Below, in pieces: positions 27,287-35,958 of a DNA stretch of 64,000 nucleotides; position 1 is the first letter of the stretch, and each line of letters begins with the position of its first letter. The notes under the pieces are model-generated. The model was not told where the DNA came from. It saw only the letters and a program-made list of their open reading frames with translations, and did no database searches. Source of the stretch: Arthrobacter bussei (GTDB taxonomy: Bacteria > Actinomycetota > Actinomycetes > Actinomycetales > Micrococcaceae); NCBI RefSeq assembly GCF_009377195.2, contig NZ_VJXX01000001.1, positions 1,240,001 through 1,304,000 of the forward strand, in the 5' to 3' direction. Both the position numbers and the translations under genes were made by a program.

Positions 27287-28855
27287 CTACTCGATGAAGA
27301 TGTCGTTCCCCGGGCCCATGGGCAGGTCGAGATAGAAGAACACCGTCAGGATGGCCACCCAGGCCAGCCAGAACGGCACCACGAAGGGCAGCATCCTGGC
27401 CATCAGGGTGCCGAGACCTGCGTTCGGCTCGTACTTCCGGAGCATGGTGAGCAGCACGATCATGTAGGGGTTCAGCGGCGTGATGACCTGCGTGGCCGAG
27501 TCACCCACGCGGAACGCCCCCTGGATGAAGGCCGGCTCGTAGCCGAGCAGCGCGAACAGCGGCACGAACACCGAGGCCATCAGCGTCCACATGGACGAGC
27601 CCGAGACGATGAACAGGTTCAGGACGGAGGCGAGCAGGATGAACGCGAGGACCGCCGGGTAGCCCGTCAGGCCGATGGTCTCCAGGCCCGTTGCTCCCGC
27701 GACCGCGATCCAGGACCCGATGCCGGACCAGTTGAAGAGGGCGATGAACTGCCCGAGGATGAACGCCAGCACCAGGAAGCCCGCCATGTCCTTGATGGCC
27801 TCGCCCATGACCCGTGGGACGTCGCGGCCCGTGGTGATCGTCCCGACGACGCGTCCGTACACCAGGCCCGGGATGGTGAAGAGCAGGAACACGATGAAGA
27901 CGATCGAGCTGAGCAGCGGCGAGCGCGGCAGGAATCCGCCGGTCTCGTTGCGCCACGGCGAGTCGGGGATGATCACGGCCACGAGGATCACGAGCGCGAC
28001 GACGGCGCCCACGATCACGGACCAGCGCAGGGCGCGTGCCTCCACCGGCTCGAGCTCGGCCTTGAGCACGACGGGCGCGGAGGCGTGCTCCCCGTCCTCG
28101 ACGACCTCGTCCACGGGGACGTCCTGCCGGGCCAGGCGCGGCTCGAGCACCCTGTCGATGATGAACCCGGCAATGAGGATCAGCACCAGCGAGGAAGCGA
28201 TGTTGAAGTAGTAGTTGGACAGCGGCGTGACGGCGGCGCCCGCGTTCGGCAGGTTCTCCGTGACCGCCGTCGTGATCCCGGCGAACAGGGCGTCGAGGCT
28301 CGTGACCAGCAGGTTGGTGGAGTAGCCGGCTCCCGCGGCCGCGAAGCCGCCGAGCAGTCCCGCCACCGGGTGGCGCCCCGCAGCCTTGAACACGAGGGCG
28401 GCCAGGGGCGGGATGATGACGAAGGCGGAGTCGGACATGACCGAGCCCACCACGCCCACGAAACCCACGGCGTAGGGCAGCGCCCAGCGGGGCGCGGACC
28501 CGAAGACCCGCCGGATGAGCGCGCCGAGGAGCCCGGACTTCTCCGCGACGCCCACGGCGAGCAGGATGGGCAGCACCGTGGCGAGCGGAGGGAAGCCCAG
28601 GTAGTTGGCCCCGATGTTCTCCGTCAGCCAGGTCAGTCCCTCGCCCGTGAAGAGCCCCCTGATGACCGTGGCCTCCTCGGCGCCGGGCACCTGGACGGTC
28701 ACGTCCGCGAGGGCCATGCCCGTGGTGACCACGGCGGTGATCGCGAACAGGATGAGGAACAGCATGAACGGATCGGGCAGCTTGTTGCCGACCCGCTCGA
28801 CGCCGGTCAGGAAGCGGTCGCCCAGCCCGGGACGGGCTGCTGCAGTGGATGACAT
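27287..28855 (-). CDS. AbgT family transporter (p-aminobenzoyl-glutamate importer-like)
   Basis: A 522-residue inner-membrane transporter with roughly 11-13 hydrophobic segments. AbgT family features include GVVGSVMSDSAFVIIPPLAALVF, FAAAGAGYSTNLLVTSLDAL and SGSSMWTLMASVFVPLFALLG, with the end segment DSATQVITPLNPYMIVLLT. Characterised members import p-aminobenzoyl-glutamate (a folate breakdown product) or export sulfonamides. It is downstream of an M20 amidohydrolase gene by 55 bases, so uptake and hydrolysis of the same substrate are probably coupled. AAGGAG lies 6 bases before the ATG. Confidence 0.9.
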   Translation of the reverse strand: MSSTAAARPGLGDRFLTGVERVGNKLPDPFMLFLILFAITAVVTTGMALADVTVQVPGAEEATVIRGLFTGEGLTWLTENIGANYLGFPPLATVLPILLAVGVAEKSGLLGALIRRVFGSAPRWALPYAVGFVGVVGSVMSDSAFVIIPPLAALVFKAAGRHPVAGLLGGFAAAGAGYSTNLLVTSLDALFAGITTAVTENLPNAGAAVTPLSNYYFNIASSLVLILIAGFIIDRVLEPRLARQDVPVDEVVEDGEHASAPVVLKAELEPVEARALRWSVIVGAVVALVILVAVIIPDSPWRNETGGFLPRSPLLSSIVFIVFLLFTIPGLVYGRVVGTITTGRDVPRVMGEAIKDMAGFLVLAFILGQFIALFNWSGIGSWIAVAGATGLETIGLTGYPAVLAFILLASVLNLFIVSGSSMWTLMASVFVPLFALLGYEPAFIQGAFRVGDSATQVITPLNPYMIVLLTMLRKYEPNAGLGTLMARMLPFVVPFWLAWVAILTVFFYLDLPMGPGNDIFIE

Positions 28856-28910
28856 GCGTTCTCCTTGGCGGTGGGTGCTGCGGACGGGCGATGCTGCTGG
28901 TCGGAGCGGG

Positions 28911-30230
28911 TCAGGCGAAGTAGGACGGCACGTCGATCGCGCCGCCCTGGTCCTCGAACTCCTCGTGGACCGCCGCGCGGAGCAACGGATCCGTCAGGTA
29001 GTCGAGGGCCGTCAGGGCGAGCCCGACGGCGCCGTCCAGCGCCCCCTGCTCCGCCGCCGCGCTGCGGGCCGCCTCGGCGAAGGCGCGCGTGTGCAGCGCC
29101 GTGGCCGGTTCGGCGATGCGGATGAGGGGATGGATCCCCGGGACGCGGTAGCTCACGTTCCCGAAGTCGGTGGAGGCGGCAAGGGTCTCCGAGACGACAC
29201 CGAGCGGGAGCGGTGCACGCCCCCGCCGCTGCTGGGCGGCCACCCAGCGACCGGTCAGCGCGGTGTTGGTGCGGATGGGGAGCGACGGCGGATGCTCGTC
29301 CCACTGCAGCTCCACGCCCGTGCCGGTCATCAGCGCGGCACCGCGGGCCACGTCCTCGAGGCGCGCGCTGAGGTCCCTCAGCGTGGCCGGTTGCTGGGAC
29401 CGCGCGTAGAGCTTCAGCACCGCGCGGCCGGGGATGATGTTCGGGCTCTGCCCGCCCTCGGTGAGGTTGGTGTGCACCCGGTCCGACGGCGGCAGCTGCT
29501 GCCGCAGCAGGCCGATGCCCTGGTACGCGAGGTTGGCGGCGTCGAGCGCGTTGCGTCCCATGAAGGGCTGCGCGGATGCGTGGGCCTCCACCCCCGTGAA
29601 GGTGATGGTGAGCAGGCGGCGCCCGAGCCACACCTGGTCGGCGAGGTCGTAGCCGTAGGGGTGCACCATGATGGCGGCGTCGACGTCGTCGAAGGCTCCG
29701 TGGCGCGCCATGACCTCCTTGCCGGAATGTCCCTCCTCGGCCGGGGTGCCGAGGAACACGACGCGGCCGGGCAACCGGTCCGCCACCGATGCCAGGGCGA
29801 GGAACGCGCCGAGCCCGGCCGCGGCGATCACGTTGTGGCCGCAGGCGTGCCCGATCTCCGGCAGGGCGTCGTACTCGGCGAGGACCGCGATGGTGGGCCC
29901 CCGGTTTGCGCTGCCGATCTCCGCCCGCACCGAGGTCTCGACCCCGTGCACGCCGAGGCGGGCGTCGAGGCCGTGCCGGGTGAGCTCCTGGTGCAGGAGC
30001 GTCGCGCTGTCGTGTTCCCTGAACGCCGTCTCCGGGTGGGCGTGCAGATGCTGGACCACGGCCCGCAGGCGCTCCGCCACGCCTTCGACGCCGCGCTCGA
30101 CGTCGTCGGCCAGGGCGGCCGGCGCCCCGTCGAACGGCGAGGGGTCCGGCGTGGCCTCTGCGAGGAGGCTCCGCGTGCGCTCGTCGATGGCTCGGAGGTA
30201 GGCCCGGTCCGGGTCGGTGGGTTGGCTCAT
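28911..30230 (-). CDS. M20 family amidohydrolase (aminobenzoyl-glutamate hydrolase-like)
   Basis: A 439-residue zinc amidohydrolase. M20D features are visible: AEYDALPEIGHACGHNVIAA (metal site), GTPAEEGHSGKEVMARHG (catalytic Glu and metal ligand) and VHPYGYDLADQVWLG. In E. coli the same reaction is carried out by AbgA and AbgB together; here a single subunit is encoded next to AbgT. The substrate is probably an amidated glutamate conjugate. No good ribosome site precedes the ATG, and a TAAGCT hexamer lies only 6 bases upstream, so the mRNA may be leaderless. Confidence 0.9.
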   Translation of the reverse strand: MSQPTDPDRAYLRAIDERTRSLLAEATPDPSPFDGAPAALADDVERGVEGVAERLRAVVQHLHAHPETAFREHDSATLLHQELTRHGLDARLGVHGVETSVRAEIGSANRGPTIAVLAEYDALPEIGHACGHNVIAAAGLGAFLALASVADRLPGRVVFLGTPAEEGHSGKEVMARHGAFDDVDAAIMVHPYGYDLADQVWLGRRLLTITFTGVEAHASAQPFMGRNALDAANLAYQGIGLLRQQLPPSDRVHTNLTEGGQSPNIIPGRAVLKLYARSQQPATLRDLSARLEDVARGAALMTGTGVELQWDEHPPSLPIRTNTALTGRWVAAQQRRGRAPLPLGVVSETLAASTDFGNVSYRVPGIHPLIRIAEPATALHTRAFAEAARSAAAEQGALDGAVGLALTALDYLTDPLLRAAVHEEFEDQGGAIDVPSYFA

Positions 30231-30420
30231 TCGAGTAGCTTAGGCAACGATCAGCCGGCTGTGCAGACCCCGCGGGACCTCCGGAGCAACATCCCGGGGC
30301 GGCGTCCTGAAACATAATCTGCCGGAAATATCCCGGCAACACCGCTCCCGAATCATGAAGGGGTCGCCGGCCGCACCACGCGTCGGCGGACCGCACATCC
30401 CGAATCACGAGGAGCACCCG

Positions 30421-30654
30421 ATGTCCGTCGTCGCCACCCCCGCCACCGCTACCGCTTCCGCCCGGATCCTCGACATGGGCTCGCTGACCGCGGGCACCGT
30501 GGTCGAAGCGCGCCGGAGGGGCGAGGTCCACTACCGCGGCTGCGTCGAGGACGCGGCACCCGGGCTCGGTGTGGTGTGGGTCCGTGACACCCTGGCCGGG
30601 CACCGGGCCATCCTCCACCTCGATGACTACAGCATCTGGCGGGTCACCGCCTGA
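30421..30654 (+). CDS. Small hypothetical protein (77 residues)
   Basis: A small soluble protein I do not recognise. After a Thr/Ala-rich start it has a compact beta-like segment: GSLTAGTVVEARRRGEVHYRG, GLGVVWVRD and HLDDYSIWRV at the end. The ATG follows GAGGAG with a 6-base gap, and codon use is typical. Similar short proteins with a conserved DxYSIWR ending may be widespread in Micrococcaceae, which is a guess. It is divergent from the AbgT/M20 operon, with a CATAAT -10-like element around 30310. Confidence 0.6.
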   Translation: MSVVATPATATASARILDMGSLTAGTVVEARRRGEVHYRGCVEDAAPGLGVVWVRDTLAGHRAILHLDDYSIWRVTA

Positions 30655-30857
30655 CGGCCGTGCACGAGGTCAGCGCCGGATCCCGTAGCTCGCGTGGGCG
30701 ACGCCCGCGGCAGCGTGGCTCCGCCCACCGCGATGTCGCCGGTGCCGACGCTGCTCGGCCTGCGTCCCGGTCGTCGGGCGCGGGATGCTGCCCGAAGGCT
30801 ACGCCGGGCGGGGTCGGAGGACCGGTCCCGGACAGGTTCCCCTCCTAGACTGGAACC

Positions 30858-32495
30858 ATGACTGCAACCCTCGTGGCGAAGGACCTGTCCGGGGGCCACG
30901 CCCACCGCACCCTCTTCTCGAAGCTCGACCTCACCGTCGCGCCCGGAGACGTGGTCGGCGCGGTGGGGGCCAATGGCGCCGGGAAGACGACCCTCCTGCG
31001 GCTGCTCGCCGGCGCCGACACCCCGATCGCCGGAACGGTCCGCACCACGCCACCCGATGCCTTCGTCGGCTGGCTCCCGCAGGAGCACGAGCGGCTCGAC
31101 GGCGAGACCGTGGCCGGGTACATCGGCCGCCGCACGGGGACGACGGCGGCGACCCTCGCCATGGAGGACGCCGCGGCCGCCCTCGGGAGCGGGGCCAGGG
31201 GCGCGGACGACGCCTATGCGGCCGCCCTCGACCACTGGATGTCCTCCGGCGCCGTGGACCTCGAGGACCGGATGCCGTCCGTGCTGGCCGACGTCGCCGG
31301 AGCGATCGACCCGGCCACCCCCACGACGGCGCTCTCCGGCGGCCAGCTGGCCCGCGTGGCCCTCGCGGCCCTGCTCCTGAGCCGCTTCGACATCGTGCTG
31401 CTCGACGAGCCGACGAACGACCTCGACCTCGCGGGACTCGAGCGCCTCGAGTCCTTCATCCAGAACCTGCGCGGCGGCGTGGTCCTCGTGTCCCACGACC
31501 GCGAGTTCCTCGCCCGCTGCGTGACCACCGTCGTCGAACTTGATCTGGCGCAGAACAGGGTGGCCGTGTACGACGGCGGGTACGACGCCTTCCTCGAGGA
31601 ACGCGCCGTCGCACGGCGCCATGCCCGCGAGGCCTACGAGGAGTACGCGGACAAGAAACAGGACCTCGTGGGACGTGCGCGGACGCAGCGGGAATGGAGC
31701 TCGCAGGGAGTCCGCAACGCGATGAAGAAGAGCCCGGACAATGACAAGATCCGCCGGAAGGCGAGCGTCGAGTCCTCCGAGAAGCAGGCGCAGAAGGTCC
31801 GGCAGATGGAGTCGCGGATCGCCCGGATGGAGGAGGTCGAGGAGCCGCGCAAGGAGTGGCAGCTGCAGTTCACCATCGGGTCCGCAGCGCGCTCCAGCTC
31901 GGTCGTGGCAACCCTCAACAACGCATCGGCGACGCAGGGGTCCTTCACGCTCGGCCCGGTGTCCCTCCAGGTGAATGCCGGCGAGCGCATCGGGATCACC
32001 GGGCCGAACGGCGCCGGGAAGTCCACCCTCCTGCGCCTCCTCCTCGGCCACCAGGAGCCGGACGACGGCGGCGCGGCCCTCGGCTCGAGCGTCGCCATCG
32101 GGGAGATCGACCAGGCCCGCGGGCAGCTCGACGAGACCCTGCCGCTCGGCGAGGCCTTCGAAGCGCTCGTCCCGGAGATGACGCAGGGCGAGGTGCGCAC
32201 GCTGCTCGCGAAGTTCGGCCTGAAGGCGGACCAGGTGCGCGCCGCCGTCGGGTCCCTCTCCCCCGGGGAACGGACCCGCGCCGGGCTGGCGCTCCTGCAG
32301 GCCCGCGGCGTGAACCTCCTCGTCCTCGACGAACCGACCAACCATCTCGACCTCCCGGCGATCGAACAGCTGGAGGACGCCCTCGAGTCCTACACCGGCG
32401 CCCTCCTGCTCGTCACGCACGATCGGCGACTGCTCGAGAACGTCCGGCTCGACGGCCGCTGGCAGGTCGACGCAGGCAGGGTCACGGTCGGCTGA
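30858..32495 (+). CDS. ABC-F family ATP-binding protein
   Basis: A 545-residue soluble protein with two ABC domains and no membrane segment. Domain one has Walker [12 protein letters not shown], signature [11 protein letters not shown] and Walker [12 protein letters not shown]; domain two has [22 protein letters not shown] and [12 protein letters not shown]. The inter-domain linker is highly charged ([31 protein letters not shown]), as in ABC-F ribosome-associated translation factors and antibiotic-resistance proteins. Whether it is an Etta/Uup-like factor or a resistance factor cannot be told. It precedes the riboswitch-controlled exporter by 120 bases on the same strand. Confidence 0.9.
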   Translation: MTATLVAKDLSGGHAHRTLFSKLDLTVAPGDVVGAVGANGAGKTTLLRLLAGADTPIAGTVRTTPPDAFVGWLPQEHERLDGETVAGYIGRRTGTTAATLAMEDAAAALGSGARGADDAYAAALDHWMSSGAVDLEDRMPSVLADVAGAIDPATPTTALSGGQLARVALAALLLSRFDIVLLDEPTNDLDLAGLERLESFIQNLRGGVVLVSHDREFLARCVTTVVELDLAQNRVAVYDGGYDAFLEERAVARRHAREAYEEYADKKQDLVGRARTQREWSSQGVRNAMKKSPDNDKIRRKASVESSEKQAQKVRQMESRIARMEEVEEPRKEWQLQFTIGSAARSSSVVATLNNASATQGSFTLGPVSLQVNAGERIGITGPNGAGKSTLLRLLLGHQEPDDGGAALGSSVAIGEIDQARGQLDETLPLGEAFEALVPEMTQGEVRTLLAKFGLKADQVRAAVGSLSPGERTRAGLALLQARGVNLLVLDEPTNHLDLPAIEQLEDALESYTGALLLVTHDRRLLENVRLDGRWQVDAGRVTVG

Positions 32496-32563
32496 GACGG
32501 TTCCTTCCCCGTGCAGGACGCGATCGTGACACCATGGGGACCGGGGCAGGGACGACCGGCCTC

Positions 32564-32604
32564 CCGGACGAGGGCGCCGTACCCGGAGTGCGACAAGACG
32601 GCGC
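32564..32604 (+). ncRNA. Guanidine-III riboswitch (ykkC-III)
   Basis: CCGGACGAGG, then GCGCCGTACCCGG, then GACAAGACGGCGC follow one another with the same order and spacing as in the crystallised Thermobifida fusca guanidine-III aptamer; only the short connecting segments differ. The final GACGGCGC forms a pseudoknot with the loop and abuts the GGGAG ribosome site of the exporter gene, 2 bases further on. Guanidinium binding stabilises the pseudoknot, freeing the ribosome site or ending its sequestration. This decides the identity of the downstream gene as a guanidinium exporter. Confidence 0.93.
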
Positions 32605-32617
32605 GTGGGAGTTCATC

Positions 32618-32932
32618 ATGGCCTGGATCGTCCTCATCATCTCCGGAATCCTCGAAGCCGTCTGGGCGACAGCCCTCGGCAGGTCGGAGGGCTTCAGCAG
32701 ACTCGCGCCGAGCCTCGTCTTCGCCGCCGCGATCGTCGCGAGCATGGCGGGCCTGGCCTTCGCGATGCGCTCGCTGCCCATCGGCACCGCCTACGCGGTC
32801 TGGGTGGGGATCGGGGCGTCCCTGACCGTCGTCTATGCCATGGCCACCGGCTCCGAGCCCGCGTCCCTCCTGAAGATCGTCTTCGTCCTGATGATCGTGG
32901 GCGGCGTGGTCGGGCTGAAGCTGACCCACTGA
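32618..32932 (+). CDS. gdx: Guanidinium exporter, SMR family (Gdx/SugE)
   Basis: A 104-residue small multidrug resistance protein with four membrane helices. Glu13 (GILEAVWA) is the conserved substrate/proton site, with Gly10 and Trp16 as in Gdx proteins. The protein acts as an antiparallel dimer that exports guanidinium in exchange for protons. The gene starts with GGGAG 6 bases before the ATG, and a guanidine-III riboswitch ends 13 bases upstream of the start codon, giving direct regulatory support for the function. Confidence 0.93.
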   Translation: MAWIVLIISGILEAVWATALGRSEGFSRLAPSLVFAAAIVASMAGLAFAMRSLPIGTAYAVWVGIGASLTVVYAMATGSEPASLLKIVFVLMIVGGVVGLKLTH

Positions 32933-32969
32933 CACCGTCCGCCCGACGCGCGACACGACCGGGGCGCGG

Positions 32970-33767
32970 CTAGACGCCGATCAGTCCCTGCACCGAGGCT
33001 GCGAGGAGCTCCAGCGTCCGCGCGTCCGCCGGAGAGAACCCCCGCGGCTCGTCCGACATCACGCACAGCGATCCGATCCGCCAGCCCCCCGGCCCGCGCA
33101 CCGGGTATCCCGCGTAGAAGCGGATGCGCGGTCCTCCGGTCACGAGGGGGTTCGACGAGACCCGCGGATCCAGGGCAGCATCGGTGACGACGAAGGGCTG
33201 GGCATCCCCGACCGTGCGGTGGCAGAAGGACGTGCCCCGCGGGCCGTCCGTCCCGATGGTCCCGGAGATCGACGTGATGACCTGCCGGTCCCGGGTGATC
33301 AGGGCCAGTGAGGAGGAGCAGCCGGGGAAGCGGCGCGCCGCCTCCGCCGTGATGGCGTCCACCTGGTCCTCGCCGACGCAGCGGAGGAGACCGGTCCGCT
33401 CGAGCGATTCGAGGCGCAGGAGTTCGGCTCGGCGCGCGCTGACCAGGGGGGCTATGAGGTCCGCGGGCGAGATGCCGTAGGTGCTCCAGGAGGCGAAGGG
33501 CTCCTCCCGGTCAGCCCAAGCCGACTGCACCCCCGACGGCGCCCGGGTCCCGGTACCGGGCGTCTCCTCGGCGAGGACGTTGACGGCGCGGGCGATGAGG
33601 TCGCGGTCCTCGGCCCGGGCGGGCAGCAGGCCGTTGAGGTACCCGTCCACCACGACGCCGTCGGCGGTCCCACCGAGACCGACGTACACGACCCACGCCT
33701 CGAAAGGGTCCGCGCCGACATCCGCCAGCACCTGCTGGGTCAACCACTGCTGCGTGACTGCTTTCAC
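32970..33767 (-). CDS. GAF domain protein with an N-terminal GG-YL-type domain (paralog A)
   Basis: A 265-residue cytoplasmic protein. The C-terminal GAF domain spans roughly residues 120-260: LLRLESLERTGLL, SFCHRTVGDAQPFVVTDA, NPLVTGGPRIRFYAGYPV and WRIGSLCVMSDEPRGF. The N-terminal 65 residues hold an unrecognised domain with Trp25, Tyr28, GG, then DGYLNGLL and DRDLIARAVN, shared with three other proteins of this window. I chose the GTG at 33767 because it aligns with the start of paralog B; the ATG at 33785 has no ribosome site. It is divergent from paralog C. GAF domains bind small molecules or sense redox, but no cofactor motif is visible. Confidence 0.7.
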   Translation of the reverse strand: MKAVTQQWLTQQVLADVGADPFEAWVVYVGLGGTADGVVVDGYLNGLLPARAEDRDLIARAVNVLAEETPGTGTRAPSGVQSAWADREEPFASWSTYGISPADLIAPLVSARRAELLRLESLERTGLLRCVGEDQVDAITAEAARRFPGCSSSLALITRDRQVITSISGTIGTDGPRGTSFCHRTVGDAQPFVVTDAALDPRVSSNPLVTGGPRIRFYAGYPVRGPGGWRIGSLCVMSDEPRGFSPADARTLELLAASVQGLIGV

Positions 33768-34031
33768 GTTCGATCCCGTTCTCATCGGCGTCCGAGGCGG
33801 ACGCGCAGTCGGCCGGAGTGACGCACGCCACGGCCTCGGTGAGCATGATTCGACGCGACAGGGCCGGCGGATGTGTCCCCGTCCGGTGTTTTACGGAGGT
33901 TTCGACGGGCTGCCTTGAGGTACTGCCGCGAGCTTGCGCCAAAACTGAGTGTCAGCGGCCGCTTCAGTTGACGTGCGGTCACGAGGATGGATGGAGGCTC
34001 AGCTGGGGGCCGCGACGAGGAGTTGAGCACG

Positions 34032-34637
34032 ATGCAGAACGACGACACCCTGACGGCCATGGAGTTCGCCGGCCTCTCCACCTACGAGACGTGGATGCAC
34101 TACTGCAACATGGGCGGCTGGACCGACTACTTCGAGTTCGACGCCTACCTGTACGGCGTGTACACCCTCGACAACGACGACGCGGACCTCGTGTCGCAGG
34201 CCGTCAACGAACTCATCGACGACGCCTGCCCGGCCGACGAGGCGGCCCTCTGCCGCGCCCCCTACTCCTGGACTGCCGTCACGGACCGCACGGTCGCCGA
34301 CGTCGTCCTCGATGATGCGATGTTCGATGGCGGTCTGTTCGACGACAGCCTGTTCGACGACACGCTGCTCGACGGCATCCTGCCCGGCGCCGGACCGGGC
34401 ACGGAGGACGAGGGCGCCGGCCGGCTCGATGAAGGGCCCTTCCGCGTCCCCGTGGACGACCTCGTGGCTCCGCGCTCGCTCGACACCTTCGGTTCGCGCT
34501 TCCTGACGGGCCTCGACGTCCGCCCCCTGATGGGCCGGCCGGGCATCCCCCTGCCGCCCGGCGCGGCCCTCGAGCTGCTCGGCGAGATCCTCGACAGCGG
34601 CGTGATCGGCCGGATCATCTCGCGCGAGTGGCGCTAG
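34032..34637 (+). CDS. Stand-alone GG-YL domain protein with Phe-Asp-Asp repeats (paralog C)
   Basis: A 201-residue acidic protein. Residues 15-61 carry the shared N-terminal domain (YETWMHYCNMGG, FDAYLYGVYTL, DLVSQAVNEL), but no GAF domain follows. Instead comes a short pentapeptide-like run, MFDGGLFDDSLFDDTLLDG, which repeats (L/M)FDDx, then a Pro/Gly-rich linker and a C-terminal segment ending in ELLGEILDSGVIGRIIS. GAGGAG lies 9 bases before the ATG. It is divergent from paralog A across a 245-bp gap and ends 2 bases before the convergent TerC gene. I do not know what it does. Confidence 0.65.
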   Translation: MQNDDTLTAMEFAGLSTYETWMHYCNMGGWTDYFEFDAYLYGVYTLDNDDADLVSQAVNELIDDACPADEAALCRAPYSWTAVTDRTVADVVLDDAMFDGGLFDDSLFDDTLLDGILPGAGPGTEDEGAGRLDEGPFRVPVDDLVAPRSLDTFGSRFLTGLDVRPLMGRPGIPLPPGAALELLGEILDSGVIGRIISREWR

Positions 34638-34639
34638 CC

Positions 34640-35836
34640 CTAGCGTCCCGGTTCGCGCTCCAGTGCGGCGTCGTGCTCGGCGTGCGCCTTGCGGATCATC
34701 TCCATGAACTCGGTCTCGTTCCGGATGAGCCGCTTGAACTTCTCGGGGAGGGTCCTGAGGTCCCGCTCCTCGGCGCACAGCCGCGCGTAGATCTTCTCGC
34801 GCTCGCTGATATCCGTCTCGTAGTTGAGGTCCAGGTACTCGGCAGCATGCCGCTTCGCTCCGGAGATCGCATTCTTCGCCCGGCCCTTGGGGCTCAGCAC
34901 CGAGGCCAGCACGGTCACGACGAGGACCCCGAGGATCACGCTCAGCGACAGGCCCGTGCTGATCTCGACGACCTCCACGTGCTCGCCGTTGTTGATGAAG
35001 GGGAGGTTGTTCTCGTGCAGCGCGTGCAAGATGAGCTTCACGCCGATGAAGCCCAGGATGACGGCCAGCCCGTAGGAGAGGTAGATGAGGCGGTCGAGCA
35101 GTCCGTCGATGAGGAAGAACAGCTGCCGCAGCCCCATCAGGGAGAAGGCCGTGGCCGTGAACACGATGAACGTGTTCTGCGTGAGGCCGAAGATCGCCGG
35201 GATGGAGTCGAGTGCGAACAGGATGTCGGTCGCACCGATGGCCACCATGACGAGGAGCATCGGCGTGAGGACGCGCTTGCCGTTCTCCATGGTGAACAGC
35301 TTGTCGCCGTCGTAGTGCTCCGACGCCGGGAGGAAGCGCTTGGCGAGCCGGATGATCGTGCTGTCGCCGTCGTCGTCGTGCCCGCCCGGCTTCAGCAGGT
35401 TGCCGGCGGTGATGAGCAGGATCAGCCCGAAGATGTAGAACACCCAGGCGAAACTGTTGATGAGGGCGGCGCCCAGGAAGATGAATCCGGTCCGCGCGAT
35501 CAGCGAGAAGACGATGCCGAAGAGCAGCACCTTCTGCTGGTCCGCCCGCGGCACCTTGAAGCTGGACATGATGATGAGGAACACGAACAGGTTGTCCACG
35601 GAGAGCGCCTTCTCGGTGACGTAGCCGGCGAAGTACTCGGTGCCCATGGTCGGTCCGCCGAACAGGAGGACGCCGATGCCGAAGACCAGAGCGATCCCCA
35701 CATAGATGGAGGACCAGATGGCGGACTCGCGGAGGGTCGGCGTGTGCGCCTTGCGGACGTGGAAGAAGAAGTCGAAGAGCAGCAGTCCCACGATGCCGAT
35801 CACCGTGGCGGTCCAGACGTAGAACGGTACTTCCAT
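34640..35836 (-). CDS. TerC/Alx family membrane protein
   Basis: A 398-residue integral membrane protein with about nine hydrophobic segments. TerC hallmarks are ALSVDNLFVFLIIMSSFKVP, LFALDSIPAIFGLTQNTFIV (two acidic ion-binding helices) and LSYGLAVILGFIGVKLILHAL. Family members are implicated in metal (manganese) efflux, tellurite resistance or membrane-protein metallation. There is a C-terminal cytoplasmic tail rich in Lys/Glu. The ATG follows GAGGAG with an 8-base gap. I looked for a yybP-ykoY manganese riboswitch in the 120-bp leader and saw none. Confidence 0.9.
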   Translation of the reverse strand: MEVPFYVWTATVIGIVGLLLFDFFFHVRKAHTPTLRESAIWSSIYVGIALVFGIGVLLFGGPTMGTEYFAGYVTEKALSVDNLFVFLIIMSSFKVPRADQQKVLLFGIVFSLIARTGFIFLGAALINSFAWVFYIFGLILLITAGNLLKPGGHDDDGDSTIIRLAKRFLPASEHYDGDKLFTMENGKRVLTPMLLVMVAIGATDILFALDSIPAIFGLTQNTFIVFTATAFSLMGLRQLFFLIDGLLDRLIYLSYGLAVILGFIGVKLILHALHENNLPFINNGEHVEVVEISTGLSLSVILGVLVVTVLASVLSPKGRAKNAISGAKRHAAEYLDLNYETDISEREKIYARLCAEERDLRTLPEKFKRLIRNETEFMEMIRKAHAEHDAALEREPGR

Positions 35837-35958
35837 GCTGCAGTCTCCTCAGAAGATGCCGGCGGTGAGCCGATCCGGTCCGCCCCGGGTCATGATCGTA
35901 ACGGTACTGGCCTCCCCCTAGACTGGCGCAGTCCACACCTTTATGACGAGGGGATGCC

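Noticed and set aside
26723-30317. Very long plus-strand open frames opposite the ATP-grasp, AbgT and M20 genes
   Set aside because: Their composition (Glu/Asp/His/Arg-rich without folds) mirrors the real minus-strand genes; no ribosome sites.
35837-35958. A yybP-ykoY manganese riboswitch before TerC
   Set aside because: TerC genes often carry one, but the conserved core was not found and the leader is short.
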